From Crossiella sp. SN42 (lineage in GTDB: Bacteria; Actinomycetota; Actinomycetes; Mycobacteriales; Pseudonocardiaceae), in the NCBI RefSeq assembly GCF_023897065.1, contig NZ_JAMHIV010000009.1, forward strand, positions 173,160 to 237,159: a stretch of DNA of 64,000 nt. Reading direction: 5' to 3'. Every line of letters starts with the position of its first letter. Positions within the stretch are counted from its first letter, which is position 1. The position numbers and the translations under genes were made by a program. This document shows positions 1 through 8,582 of this stretch, in pieces. The notes beneath the pieces are model-generated. The model did no database searches, was not told where the DNA came from, and saw nothing but the letters and a program-made list of their open reading frames with translations.

Positions 1-1
1 C

Positions 2-1567
2 TACCTCGCCACGACCGGCCTGCCCGGCGCCGCGGTGACCATCACCCACCGCGACCGGGTCCTGCACGCGGCCGGCTACGGCCACACCGCGACCGGTGCG
101 CCGGTCACCGCGCACACCCCGATGCCGGTGGCCTCGGTGAGCAAGTCCTTCACCGCCCTCGCCGTGGCCCAGCTGGCCGAGACGGGCCGGGTCGACCTGG
201 ACCGTCCGGTGCGCGCCTACCTGCCCGAGTTCACCATGGCCGACCCCAGGGTCGAGTCGATCACCGTGCGCCAGCTGCTCGACCAGACCTCCGGCCTGTC
301 CGACCGCACCTTCCCGTCCTTCACCCGCCCCCAGCCGAACACCCTGGCCGAGTCCGTGGCCTCGATGCGCTCAGCCCGCCTGGCCGCCGACCCCGGCACC
401 CACTGGGAGTACCACAACCCGAACTTCCAGGTCGCCGCCCGCCTGGTCGAGGTGGTCAGCGGCCAGGACTTCAACAGCTACCTGCGCAGCCACATCCTCA
501 CCCCACTCGGCATGACCACCACCCGCACCCTCAACACCGCCAAGGACCTGCCGAGCCCCTCCGGCCACCTGCTGGTCCTCGGCCTGCCCATCGCCCTGCC
601 CGAACCTCCTGCTTTCGGCAACGGCTCCGGCGGCATGCTCAGCACCGCCCACGACCTGTCCGCCTGGCTGATCGCCCAGAACAACAACGGCCGCGGCCCC
701 ACCGGTGCCCAGATCGCCACCCCGGCCACCATCAAGGCTACCCACACCCCGTCCCCTGCCTCCGGCGACTACGCCCTGGGCTGGTCGCTGGGCCGCACCG
801 ACGCCGGCGCCCCGCTCATCGCGCACAGCGGCGACCTGTTCACCGCCACCGCCTACCAGGCCCTGCTCCCCGGCACCGGCCACGGCATCGCGGTCCTCGC
901 CAACACCGGCATGGCCCACGCGGACGCCCCAGCCCTGGCCCGCCGCCTCATCACCCTGCTGGAAAACCGCCCCATCCCCGCCCCGGCAACCCCACTGCTG
1001 CTCACCGACGCGATCCTGCTCGCCCTCACCCTCGCGACCGCCCTGCTCACCATCCATGGCCTCCGCCGAGCCCGCCGCTGGACCCAAGCCCGCACGACTC
1101 CCCGCCCCACCCGCCGACGTCCCCGGACCCACGGACACGCCAGCGAACCCACCGCCAACGGCCAGACTTCGTCCGACAGCAATCCATCCACCGCTCATCG
1201 CGAGGCCCTGGCCGTCAGCGATTCGCCGCTCGCTCACCCGGAGGCGCCGGTCGTCAGCAATCCGCTCACCGCTCGCCGCGAGACACCGGCCGACACCAGT
1301 CCACCGTCCGCTCGCCGCGAAGCTTCAGCCCGCGCCATTGGCACACGCATCGTCCTCCGCCTGCTCCCGTACCTGCTGCCGCTGGCGCTGCTGCTGACCG
1401 TCCACCGGATCGTCGGCGTGCTCTTCCGCGGCCGCGACGTGGCCTGGCTCCAGGTCGCCTACCTGTACCCCACGTTCATGCTGTTCCTGGCCACGGCCAC
1501 CCTCGGCTGCCTGCTGGTCGTGCTGGCCAGGGTCACGGCGCTAGCCCGGCTTCGTAGCCCGCGATGA
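2..1567 (+). CDS. Serine hydrolase, beta-lactamase class C fold, with C-terminal membrane segments (5' end outside window)
   Basis: The reading frame is open from base 2, so the gene begins before the window; the GTG at 35 is internal. The sequence shows the SxxK nucleophile motif (S-V-S-K about 45 codons into the visible frame), a Y-H-N triad equivalent of YxN about 90 residues later, and a late HSG motif. These are the marks of the penicillin-binding/class C beta-lactamase family, which includes D,D-peptidases and esterases. After the catalytic domain there is one hydrophobic helix, then about 85 residues of Arg/Pro/Ser-rich low-complexity sequence, then two more hydrophobic helices, so the enzyme is probably membrane anchored. 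The substrate cannot be told. Its 3' end overlaps the convergent response regulator by 35 bases. Confidence 0.88.
   Translation, partial: YLATTGLPGAAVTITHRDRVLHAAGYGHTATGAPVTAHTPMPVASVSKSFTALAVAQLAETGRVDLDRPVRAYLPEFTMADPRVESITVRQLLDQTSGLSDRTFPSFTRPQPNTLAESVASMRSARLAADPGTHWEYHNPNFQVAARLVEVVSGQDFNSYLRSHILTPLGMTTTRTLNTAKDLPSPSGHLLVLGLPIALPEPPAFGNGSGGMLSTAHDLSAWLIAQNNNGRGPTGAQIATPATIKATHTPSPASGDYALGWSLGRTDAGAPLIAHSGDLFTATAYQALLPGTGHGIAVLANTGMAHADAPALARRLITLLENRPIPAPATPLLLTDAILLALTLATALLTIHGLRRARRWTQARTTPRPTRRRPRTHGHASEPTANGQTSSDSNPSTAHREALAVSDSPLAHPEAPVVSNPLTARRETPADTSPPSARREASARAIGTRIVLRLLPYLLPLALLLTVHRIVGVLFRGRDVAWLQVAYLYPTFMLFLATATLGCLLVVLARVTALARLRSPR
1181..1336 (+). repeat. Degenerate 39-bp tandem repeat, about four units, within the serine hydrolase linker
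   Basis: The linker between membrane helices reads as four 13-residue units, each with a core like P-x-x-A-x-R-E-x. The period is 39 bp and the copies are diverged. It is probably a flexible low-complexity spacer that grew by slippage. Confidence 0.6.
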
Positions 1568-2186
1568 CCAACTGGGCCCGGTCCCGTGCGCCGAGCTTGG
1601 TCAGCAGCCGTCCGATGTGGGTCTTCACCGTGCCCCGGCTGAGGAACAGCTTCTCCTGGATCTCGGTGTTGGACAGGCCCTGGGTGATCAGCTCCAGCAC
1701 CTCTCGCTCGCGGTCGGTCACCCCGGTGAGCCGCCGCAGCGGCCGCCGCCGGGGCGTGCCGCTGGTGTACTCGGCGATGAGCTTGCGGGTGATGCTCGGC
1801 GCCAGCAGCGCGTCCCCGGCCGCGACCACCCGGATCCCGGCCAGCAGGTCCCGCGGCGCGGTGTCCTTGAGCAGGAACCCGCTCGCGCCCGCGTGCAACG
1901 CCCGGAACACGTAGTCGTCGAGGTTGAAGGTGGTCAGCACCAGCACCCGGGGCGCATCGGGACGGGCGGTGATCCGCGCGGTCGCCTCGATCCCGTCCAG
2001 CACCGGCATCCGGACGTCCATCAGCACCACATCGGCACCGCGTTGGTCGAGCAGGTCGATCGCGACCTGCCCGTTCTCCGCCGCTCCCACCACATCCAGG
2101 TCCGGCTCGGAGGCGAGCAACTGTGCCAGGGTGTCCCGCAGCATCGGCTCGTCGTCGGCCAGCAGCACCCGGATCGGCTCACTCAT
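1533..2186 (-). CDS. NarL/FixJ-family response regulator
   Basis: 217 residues. The receiver domain (about 1-120) has the acidic pair D11-D12, the phosphoacceptor D57 in the L-M-D-V-R-M-P context, a T in L-T-T-F and a K in L-L-K-D. The C-terminal LuxR-type HTH (about 150-212) reads L-T-x-R-E-R-E-V-L through N-T-E-I and G-T-V-K-T-H. The ATG at 2186 is chosen because the receiver fold starts directly after it; the upstream extension has no domain. It overlaps the 3' end of the kinase gene by 8 bases, so the two are translationally coupled. It is the output half of a two-component pair; the target is not visible. Confidence 0.93.
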   Translation of the reverse strand: MSEPIRVLLADDEPMLRDTLAQLLASEPDLDVVGAAENGQVAIDLLDQRGADVVLMDVRMPVLDGIEATARITARPDAPRVLVLTTFNLDDYVFRALHAGASGFLLKDTAPRDLLAGIRVVAAGDALLAPSITRKLIAEYTSGTPRRRPLRRLTGVTDREREVLELITQGLSNTEIQEKLFLSRGTVKTHIGRLLTKLGARDRAQLVIAGYEAGLAP

Positions 2187-3528
2187 CACCGTCTCCTGGA
2201 CGCAGTGGCAACCGGGCCCGCACCGCGAACCCGCCCTCGGGCCGCGGCCCGGCCACCACGCTGCCCTGATGCAGCGCGGCCCGTTCTCGCATGCCGACCA
2301 GTCCCTGCCCCGGCGGCCCCATCGGGCCCCGAGCCGGACCGTCATCCGTGATCTCGACCAGCACAACCTCCTTCTCCACGGCCAGTCGCACCCGGCACCG
2401 CTTGGTCCGAGCGTGCCGCACCACGTTGGTCAGCGCCTCCTGCACGATCCGGTAGGCCGACACCCGTACCGCCTCGGGTGCCACGGTCAGGTTGACCGCC
2501 GAGAACTCGACCTCCAGCCCGGCCGCCCTGCTGTCCGCGATCAGCTGGTCCAGCGTCGCCGCACCCGGCTCCGGATCATCCGGATCGCGCACCGCGCCCA
2601 GCACCGACCGCACGTCGGCCAGCGCCCGCCGGCTGATCGCCTCGATCTCGGTGAGCGCGGTCCGCCCGTCGTCCGCGAGGTGGTTCGCGACCGCGGCCCG
2701 CAACGCGATCAGGCTCAGGTTGTGCCCCACCACGTCATGGATGTCCCTGGCGATCCGCAACCGCTCGGCCACCACCGCCCGCCGCGCCACCAGCTCCGCG
2801 ACCTGTGCGGCGTGATCCCGTCGGACCCGGACCGCTCGCGCCAGCGCCCAGCTCGAGCCCAGCACCACCCAGGAGTAGAGCGACGCGCTCACCGGCGTCT
2901 GACTGAACGACTCCACTCCCGGCACGCTGACCACCGGCCCGACCGCGCTGACGAGGCCAGCACCGGTGACCACGCCGAGCGCGACGGCCAGCACCACAGC
3001 CGCTCGCCGAGCCGAGCCGGTCGGCGCTGTCGCCGGCTGCGGTTGTGACCGCGGCTGGGACTGCGGCTCCGAGTCCGGCGGCCGTCGCAGCGCGACGTGA
3101 CTCGAGTCCGTCGTCCGCTGTCCGGCCGGGACGCCTGACAACGCCGTCCGTTGCCGTGCCGGGTCAGCGGCCACCCGCCACCCGGCGTCAGCCTTCTCCC
3201 CGACTCCCTGCCGAGCCGGGCAACCCAGCGCCACCGGATACAGCGCGTACGCCACCGCCAGCACCACGACTTCTCCGGCGACCCCGATCGCGATCGCCAC
3301 TCCAGCAGCGCCGAGCACCAGCCCGAACACCACCGTCGGCCGCCACCACCGCAACGCCAACGGTGTGCCCACGGCCACGGCCAGCACCCAGCCCGTGACC
3401 GCACCACCGAACGGCATGGCGCTGGAGCTCGTCCGCAGCCCGGTCACGACCACCACGACAACCGCCACCAGGCCGTCGACGACCAACAGAGCTCGCGACC
3501 CGAAGCGCGGGATCCAGGACACCGACAC
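2179..3528 (-). CDS. NarL-type sensor histidine kinase (HisKA_3 / HATPase_c)
   Basis: 449 residues, GTG start. Hydrophobic helices lie at about 12-105 and 175-235. The dimerisation motif A-R-D-I-H-D-V-V-G-H places the phosphoacceptor at H264. The ATPase domain shows the N box (Q-E-A-L-T-N-V-V-R-H) and a D-D-G-x-G-like loop followed by G-L-V-G-M-R-E-R. Oddly, a hydrophilic stretch of about 65 residues rich in Arg, Gln, Ser and Pro (about 108-172) sits between the two membrane blocks, where such kinases usually have short loops. It is coupled to the downstream response regulator. The stimulus is unknown. Confidence 0.92.
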   Translation of the reverse strand: MSVSWIPRFGSRALLVVDGLVAVVVVVVTGLRTSSSAMPFGGAVTGWVLAVAVGTPLALRWWRPTVVFGLVLGAAGVAIAIGVAGEVVVLAVAYALYPVALGCPARQGVGEKADAGWRVAADPARQRTALSGVPAGQRTTDSSHVALRRPPDSEPQSQPRSQPQPATAPTGSARRAAVVLAVALGVVTGAGLVSAVGPVVSVPGVESFSQTPVSASLYSWVVLGSSWALARAVRVRRDHAAQVAELVARRAVVAERLRIARDIHDVVGHNLSLIALRAAVANHLADDGRTALTEIEAISRRALADVRSVLGAVRDPDDPEPGAATLDQLIADSRAAGLEVEFSAVNLTVAPEAVRVSAYRIVQEALTNVVRHARTKRCRVRLAVEKEVVLVEITDDGPARGPMGPPGQGLVGMRERAALHQGSVVAGPRPEGGFAVRARLPLRPGDGDE

Positions 3529-3612
3529 CTCAGGACCGTAACCGGAGTTCGGCTCGCCGACATCGGACCACGGTCCGATCCTTGACGCTGTTCTTGGCGG
3601 CAGGGTTCGAGC

Positions 3613-3924
3613 ATGCCCGCACGGAACCGTGAGCTGTCACCGGCGCGGACACCGGCGTCGGTCGCGCCACCGCCCGGCCAGTTCGCCACTGATGGCGAAC
3701 GCGTGCCGGCGGCTGGCTGCCCGGAATCGATGGCCGAGACCGCCGCCGGTGACGAACCTGCCCGTCCGTCGCAGGACACCCTGGCGGAGGTCGTGCGCGC
3801 CGAGGTCGAACCGCGCTCGCCAGGAGGCGCGCGGACCGCGGCCAACCACCTCGCCGCCGCACTCCGGGGCCTGTGGACAACTCGCCCCACCGGCCCCGCC
3901 CATCGATTAGCGTCGTCCCCATGA
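3613..3924 (+). CDS. Possible small protein, uncertain
   Basis: An open frame of 103 residues with no recognised domain and no clear ribosome binding site. Its TGA overlaps the ATG of the 13-codon ORF at 3921 in an ATGA arrangement, which is the only contextual support. Codon third positions are GC-rich but not decisively so, and overlapping frames on the other strand are also open. It may be chance. Confidence 0.25.
   Translation: MPARNRELSPARTPASVAPPPGQFATDGERVPAAGCPESMAETAAGDEPARPSQDTLAEVVRAEVEPRSPGGARTAANHLAAALRGLWTTRPTGPAHRLASSP
3908..3913 (+). promoter_or_regulatory. -10 element (TAGCGT) for a leaderless short ORF
   Basis: TAGCGT lies 7 bases before the ATG at 3921. This is the spacing seen for other leaderless starts in the window, so transcription probably begins at or next to the ATG. 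Confidence 0.45.
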
Positions 3925-3962
3925 ACGCGATGCGGAAGTCCGGCCCCTTCGGCTTCAGGTAG
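3921..3962 (+). CDS. 13-residue leaderless ORF (possible leader peptide)
   Basis: The ORF reads MNAMRKSGPFGFR then TAG. It starts 7 bases after a -10-like TAGCGT. Two bases after its stop begins an 8-bp hairpin, followed by the ribosome binding site and start of the basic protein at 4005. The order (short ORF, hairpin, gene) resembles translation-controlled leaders. The peptide has no run of one amino acid, so classic amino-acid attenuation is not indicated. No family is recognised. Confidence 0.4.
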   Translation: MNAMRKSGPFGFR

Positions 3963-3964
3963 CT

Positions 3965-3985
3965 CCGCCAGGAGATACCTGGCGG
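3965..3985 (+). promoter_or_regulatory. Hairpin between short ORF and downstream gene
   Basis: Perfect 8-bp inverted repeat CCGCCAGG / CCTGGCGG with the 5-base loop AGATA. There is no T run after it, so it is more likely an RNA regulatory stem than an intrinsic terminator. Confidence 0.5.
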
Positions 3986-4004
3986 TGTGCACCTGGGAGT
4001 CCCC

Positions 4005-4385
4005 ATGTCCCGCACCGCTGCCCACATCACGTCCGCACGCGCCCAGACCGAGCACCGCACGGCTTGGCGCGCGGTCGTCCTCACCGACCTGCGCTACCGC
4101 GCGGCGATCCTCGCCGAGGCCCGGAACCAGGGCCGTCGGCCCCGGCCCGCCGCGCATCGACGGGCCGTCGTCATCCACTCGTTTCCCCGTGCCTACAACG
4201 GAAATCGGGAGATCGCCAGGCTGGCCCGCAGCTCGGAGCGACGCTCCCGCCAGGCCTTGCGCCGTGCCCTCGGCACGGTGCTGCGCGAGGTGAACGCGGG
4301 CGGACGGCTGCACGCCGATGCATCGTCCACAGTGGACGTTTCAGTTGCCCGGCACCGGCACGGCGCGCGCTGGCACGCTTGGTGA
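4005..4385 (+). CDS. Small basic protein of unknown function
   Basis: 126 residues, rich in Arg, Ala and His, with no recognised domain or signal peptide. The ATG at 4005 is preceded by GGGAG with 5 bases between. The arginine-rich middle (about 35-95) could bind nucleic acid, but this is only composition. The gene lies behind the 13-codon ORF and its hairpin and probably shares their transcript. Near its end it contains one copy of the palindrome GTCCACAGTGGAC. Whether it is a real gene is uncertain. Confidence 0.45.
   Translation: MSRTAAHITSARAQTEHRTAWRAVVLTDLRYRAAILAEARNQGRRPRPAAHRRAVVIHSFPRAYNGNREIARLARSSERRSRQALRRALGTVLREVNAGGRLHADASSTVDVSVARHRHGARWHAW
4325..4337. repeat. GTCCACAGTGGAC palindrome
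   Basis: Copy inside the small basic protein gene, where it encodes Ser-Thr-Val-Asp with the rare threonine codon ACA. Confidence 0.7.
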
Positions 4386-4533
4386 TCCGATTCCGGCCGG
4401 GGCGAGCCCCGCGCGCCGCTGGCCCACTGCGGGGCCCGGCGCGACGCGCTGTCGGCTGGATCACTCACGCGACTGTCACAGCAGAGCCGGCTGGCTCGTC
4501 CACTGGGTGTACCCGACAACAGGAGGCCCAGCG

Positions 4534-5310
4534 ATGAGTGTGGTTCTGGTGACCGGTGGCAGCGGAACCCTCGGACGCGCCGTGGTGCGCGGCCTGCTGC
4601 GCGAGGGGCACCAGGTGCGGCTGACCAGCCGCCGCCCCCGCCCTGCCACCGCCGATCCCGCCGTCGAATGGCACGCCGTCGACTACGCCACGGGGGAAGG
4701 GCTGGACGCCGCCTTCGCCGGGGCGGACTCGGTCGTGCACACCGCCACCAGCGTCAGCGGGAAGCGGGACCTGGCGCTGGCCAACACCATTGTCAGCGCC
4801 GCCGCCCGCGTGGGCGCGCCGCACCTGGTCTACATCTCCATTGTCGGCGTGGACCGGATCCCGTTGCCCTACTACCGGGGCAAGTTCGCGGCCGAAGCCG
4901 TTTTCCGCGAGTCCGGGCTGCCGTGGACGGTGCTGCGCACCACCCAGTTCCACGACCTGGTGCTGCGCGTGCTCGGCGTGCTGGCGAAGTCGCCGCTGAT
5001 GCCGGTGCCCGCCGGGGTGCCGGTGCAGCCGGTGGAGGTCACCGAGGTCGCCGAACGGCTGGTCGAGCTCGCCACCGGCGCACCCGTCGGCGCGGCTCCT
5101 GACCTGGGTGGCCCGGAAACCCATCTGCTGACCGACCTGGCCCGGCTGTACCTGCGGGCACAGGGCAGGCGTCGCTGGGTGCTGCCGGTGCGGCTCCCGG
5201 GCGAGGTGTTCACCGGGTATCGAAACGGTGCGCACCTCGCGCCGGAATACGCGCACGGGAAGGTCGCCTTCGCCGAGTTCCTCGCCGAAGAGACCGGTAA
5301 AAAACGGTGA
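4534..5310 (+). CDS. NmrA/atypical SDR-type NAD(P)-binding protein
   Basis: 258 residues. The N-terminal Rossmann motif T-G-G-S-G-T-L-G (residues 7-14) followed by a Ser-Arg-Arg segment at the end of beta-2 suggests NADP binding. No catalytic Tyr-x3-Lys pair of classical SDRs is obvious, although Y-Y-R-G-K is in the expected area. This fits the atypical NmrA-like or NAD(P)H-binding group, which acts as reductases or redox sensors. A strong AGGAGG lies 7 bases before the ATG. No operon partner is seen; the next gene is convergent. Confidence 0.85.
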   Translation: MSVVLVTGGSGTLGRAVVRGLLREGHQVRLTSRRPRPATADPAVEWHAVDYATGEGLDAAFAGADSVVHTATSVSGKRDLALANTIVSAAARVGAPHLVYISIVGVDRIPLPYYRGKFAAEAVFRESGLPWTVLRTTQFHDLVLRVLGVLAKSPLMPVPAGVPVQPVEVTEVAERLVELATGAPVGAAPDLGGPETHLLTDLARLYLRAQGRRRWVLPVRLPGEVFTGYRNGAHLAPEYAHGKVAFAEFLAEETGKKR

Positions 5311-5337
5311 AACCGGACCTGGGATAGTCCGAAGAGG

Positions 5338-6096
5338 TTAACGCAACCGATCCAGGGCCGAGCTGAATGCGTCCGGATCAACCTTGACGCCGCCACTGAA
5401 CGGATTTTCCAACTGATAGATGGCAAAGAGTAGCAGAGTCAGCGTGGCGGTCAGGACCACCACGATAACGATATGTGGAATTATCTTCGGGCCGCCGAAC
5501 AGGAACGGGAACAGTGCGGACATCACCGCGCCAAGAATGAGCGCGAACCACATCACGGTGCTGACCCCGCCGCTGGCCGCGTCCAGTCTGGACTGCCGCG
5601 CCTGGTAGGCCTCCCACAGCTGGGCGGCCGCCTCGGTCTTGCGGTTCTCCAGCCAGTGGCCCTCGGCCGGGACGTCCGCGATGACCTTGCGCAGCTCGTC
5701 CAGCTTCTGCCAGCCCGCGTCGTCGACGTCCTCTTCCACGCGGAGCTTCGGCCACTCCTCGTTGAGCACGATCCCGATATAGGACCTGGTCAGTTCCTGT
5801 ACCTGGCCGCGCACCGGTTCCGGGAACGAGGTCGCGGCCCAGTTCACCGCGACCATGCTGTTGGCCTCCTTGGTCGAGTCGTCCCCGACCGCCTTGGCCG
5901 TGTCCAGCAGGGAGATCAGCACGAACGCGGTGACCACCGCGTGGAGCCCGCCGACAATGGTGAATACCAACCCGGCCGACTCGTTGTTGCTCAGTCGTTC
6001 CTCGTCGGAGCCGAATCTGCGGAACAGGATGGCCAAGGCTGCGACCACCACGGCGACGCCGGAGACCCAGAGCAAGCCCGACAGGTAGAGGTTCAA
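5338..6096 (-). CDS. DUF4239 (bestrophin-like) membrane protein
   Basis: 252 residues with a TTG start, chosen because AAGGAG lies 5 bases upstream and the first membrane helix follows directly. Helices are at about 4-25, 45-65, 185-205 and 210-235, with a soluble middle (about 70-175) rich in charged residues. This matches DUF4239 proteins, which some databases group with bestrophin-like channels; the function is unproven. It is divergent from the secreted propeller gene, with 131 bases of shared upstream region. Confidence 0.8.
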   Translation of the reverse strand: MNLYLSGLLWVSGVAVVVAALAILFRRFGSDEERLSNNESAGLVFTIVGGLHAVVTAFVLISLLDTAKAVGDDSTKEANSMVAVNWAATSFPEPVRGQVQELTRSYIGIVLNEEWPKLRVEEDVDDAGWQKLDELRKVIADVPAEGHWLENRKTEAAAQLWEAYQARQSRLDAASGGVSTVMWFALILGAVMSALFPFLFGGPKIIPHIVIVVVLTATLTLLLFAIYQLENPFSGGVKVDPDAFSSALDRLR

Positions 6097-6227
6097 TTCA
6101 GCTCCTTTCTGGTCCGGGATTACATCACGGTCTACTGTGGGGAGTACAGTCCGGTCAGGTCGCGATGCGATGACGGCACGGGACTGTATGCAGAGCGAAT
6201 CAGCGCGATCCCGAGAGGAGTACCCGA
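6097..6227. promoter_or_regulatory. Divergent promoter region between two TTG-started genes
   Basis: A 131-base region of lower GC content separates the two divergent starts. Each gene has a good ribosome binding site (AAGGAG on the minus strand, GAGAGGAG on the plus strand) before TTG. Exact promoters are not evident by eye. Confidence 0.5.
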
Positions 6228-7433
6228 TTGTCGTATTCAGTTGCTCCAATACGGTGGTCGCGCCATTTGATTGCGCTGTGCAGTACCTCGTTCCTGCTCT
6301 TCGTCAGCAGTGGCGGTCTTATCCCGAGCCCGGCGCAGGCGGCCAGCGTCTGCACTGCATACCAGGTACGGGCGACCGGACACGGCGGCCTGTCCACCCT
6401 GTTGCGGGTCACCTTGCCGACCGGCCTGCCGAACCGGCCACCGCAGCCGCTGGGGCTCGCCGTTAACTCGATCGGGTACGCCCAGGCGCAGGGCCTGGTC
6501 TACGGAATCGCCAACCGTGACCGATCCGGAAAGTTCCGTGACGGCGGTCACGTAGTGCGCATCGACCTCAACGGAACGATCAACGACCTCGGTCCCATCC
6601 GGCGCACCGGCGCGGTGCCGGTGCCGTGGAGCGGGTTGATCGACAGCTACGCGGGCACGGTCGTCGGCAACCGGTTGTACGTGCGTGAGTGGGACAAGCT
6701 GTACGCGATCGACATCGACCCGCGCAGTCCCAGCTTCCTGGGCCTGGTGCACGCGGTCCGTCTGGACTGGCACTGGCTCTCCGACGACCTGGACGACTTC
6801 GCGCACAACCCGGCCGACGGCAAGCTCTACGGCATCTCCAACACCGGCCACGGCCACGGCACCCTGGTCAAGGTCGACCCCGGCAACGGCAAGGTCACCA
6901 AGGTCAAGGTGCTCAAGGGCCTGCCCGGTTCCAGCACCTACGGCGCCGTCGTGCTCGACCCGGCCGACAACGGCCTCTGGGTGCTGAACAACGACTACCG
7001 CCGCGCCAGCCGCCTCTACCGCATTCAGTTGGGCGACAACACGATCACCGAGGTCAACACCGGTCCCGCACTCACCAGCACGGATGGCGCCGGCTGCCTG
7101 AAGTCCACGCCGCCGCCCGCCACCACCACCCCACTCCCGGTTACCACCACGCCAGTCCCGCCCCCGGCCGTGATCCCCCCGCCACCGCCGCCAAGGACCA
7201 CCACCCCGACCACCCGGCCGGCCCCGGTCATCCCGCCACCGCCGCCGAGCCGCGTCACGCCGCCGCCACCTCCGGTCAAGCCGGTCGTCGCCCGCACGCC
7301 CCCACGTCCCACCCCGAAGGCCCAGGCGTCGTCCTCGCTGGTCCGTGACCAGCGACGGTGGACCGTGGTGACCGTGGTGATGCTCATTTTCGGCTCCGGT
7401 GCCGCAGTGCGCATCGTCCGCTCCCACCGCTGA
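6228..7433 (+). CDS. Secreted, membrane-anchored beta-propeller-like protein (DUF6923 type)
   Basis: 401 residues, TTG start 7 bases after GAGAGGAG. An N-terminal signal peptide (hydrophobic 13-32, cleavage near A-Q-A-A-S) is followed by about 250 residues of repeated short beta motifs such as G-L-V-Y-G-I, K-L-Y-A-I and G-L-W-V-L, as in DUF6923 propeller domains. Residues about 290-365 form a Pro/Thr-rich stalk, and the C-terminus has one hydrophobic helix followed by basic residues (R-I-V-R-S-H-R). This layout fits a cell-surface protein held by a C-terminal anchor. No LPXTG sortase signal is seen. The ligand is unknown. Confidence 0.8.
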   Translation: MSYSVAPIRWSRHLIALCSTSFLLFVSSGGLIPSPAQAASVCTAYQVRATGHGGLSTLLRVTLPTGLPNRPPQPLGLAVNSIGYAQAQGLVYGIANRDRSGKFRDGGHVVRIDLNGTINDLGPIRRTGAVPVPWSGLIDSYAGTVVGNRLYVREWDKLYAIDIDPRSPSFLGLVHAVRLDWHWLSDDLDDFAHNPADGKLYGISNTGHGHGTLVKVDPGNGKVTKVKVLKGLPGSSTYGAVVLDPADNGLWVLNNDYRRASRLYRIQLGDNTITEVNTGPALTSTDGAGCLKSTPPPATTTPLPVTTTPVPPPAVIPPPPPPRTTTPTTRPAPVIPPPPPSRVTPPPPPVKPVVARTPPRPTPKAQASSSLVRDQRRWTVVTVVMLIFGSGAAVRIVRSHR

Positions 7434-7643
7434 CCCGGTTTTCGCCGGTACACCCGCGCCCGGCGCATCCGGAACAATCCCGGCGGCCGGGCGTGGTCAT
7501 GCCTTAGACTGTGCCCGCCGCACCGCGCGGCCGCCATGGACGGAAGGGAGGCCCCAGTGCACACATTCCTGCCGGCGCCTCCGCGGATCGCCTGACCGAT
7601 CCCGCCCGCGCCTCCTGATCCTCGCCTTCGGAGGCAGTACCCC

Positions 7644-8582
7644 ATGAAGTTCCGTTCCATTACCGCGGCCGAGCTCGACCGCACCCCGCACATCCCCGCC
7701 CCGTTCGACTGGATCACCGCGGCCCAGTACGACGAGCGCCGCGCCGCCGCCCAGTACCGTCCACAGTGGACTTGGATGGCCGAGGACGGCGACCGGACAC
7801 TGGCCCGCGCCATGTGGTGGGGCTTCGGCAACGGCAGGCACCCGCTCTCCTTGGACTACCTGCACGTGCACCACTCCGTCACCGACCCGGCAGTCCTGGT
7901 CGGCGACCTGCTCAACACCGCACACGCGGCATTCCTGGCCGACGGCGCGCCCGCGCTACAGGCCTACCACCTCAAGCTGCCGCTGAACTGGCGTGCCGAC
8001 CCAGCCTGCGTGGCCGCAGTCGACTGGCGCCGTGCCGCGGCCGCCCGTGCCGGACTGACCGAGGACAACGAGCGCTTGCGCTACGAGTGGACTCCGGCCG
8101 ACCGTCTGCCCGAACCACCGGCGCGCCTGCACTTCCGCCCGGAACCGGACGACGAGGTGGTGCTGTCGGTGTTCCGCCGGCTGATCGAGGGCAGCCTCGA
8201 CACGGAGACCCGGCGTGGCGTCGCCGCGGTCGGTGTGGCCACACACGCTAGCGACGACTTCGAGTTCTACCGCGACGAGATGCCCGGCCCCCGCGACTGG
8301 TGGCGGCTGGCCTACACCGCCGACGGCGACCTGGTCGGCCTCGCCCTGCCCTCGCGCAACGCGACCAACGCCGTGGTCGGCTACCTCGGTGTCCTGCCCG
8401 AACACCGCGGCCACGGCTACATCCACGAGCTGCTCGCGCACATCACCCGGCACCACGCGGAGCTGGGCATGCCCAGGGTGGTCGCGGACACCGACCTGGT
8501 GAACCAGCCGATGGCCGCGGCTTTCACCCGAGGCGGCTACCGCAACATCGAGATGCGCCTGGTACTCAGCGCACTCCGCTGA
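7644..8582 (+). CDS. GNAT-family N-acetyltransferase
   Basis: 312 residues. The C-terminal part holds the acetyl-CoA binding motif V-L-P-E-H-R-G-H-G-Y-I (about residue 250), and the N-terminal half looks like a second, degenerate GNAT-like domain, as in two-domain acetyltransferases. GGAGG lies 9 bases before the ATG. The last 17 bases overlap the convergent DUF2293 gene. The substrate cannot be told. Confidence 0.85.
   Translation: MKFRSITAAELDRTPHIPAPFDWITAAQYDERRAAAQYRPQWTWMAEDGDRTLARAMWWGFGNGRHPLSLDYLHVHHSVTDPAVLVGDLLNTAHAAFLADGAPALQAYHLKLPLNWRADPACVAAVDWRRAAAARAGLTEDNERLRYEWTPADRLPEPPARLHFRPEPDDEVVLSVFRRLIEGSLDTETRRGVAAVGVATHASDDFEFYRDEMPGPRDWWRLAYTADGDLVGLALPSRNATNAVVGYLGVLPEHRGHGYIHELLAHITRHHAELGMPRVVADTDLVNQPMAAAFTRGGYRNIEMRLVLSALR
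7759..7771. repeat. GTCCACAGTGGAC palindrome
   Basis: Copy inside the GNAT gene. Here it is read in a different frame (R-P-Q-W-T), so the conserved unit is the DNA, not a peptide. Confidence 0.7.

Noticed and set aside
371..1237. Minus-strand ORF of 288 codons
   Set aside because: It is the shadow of the serine hydrolase gene: Gly/Ala/Val-rich, no domain, wrong codon positions.
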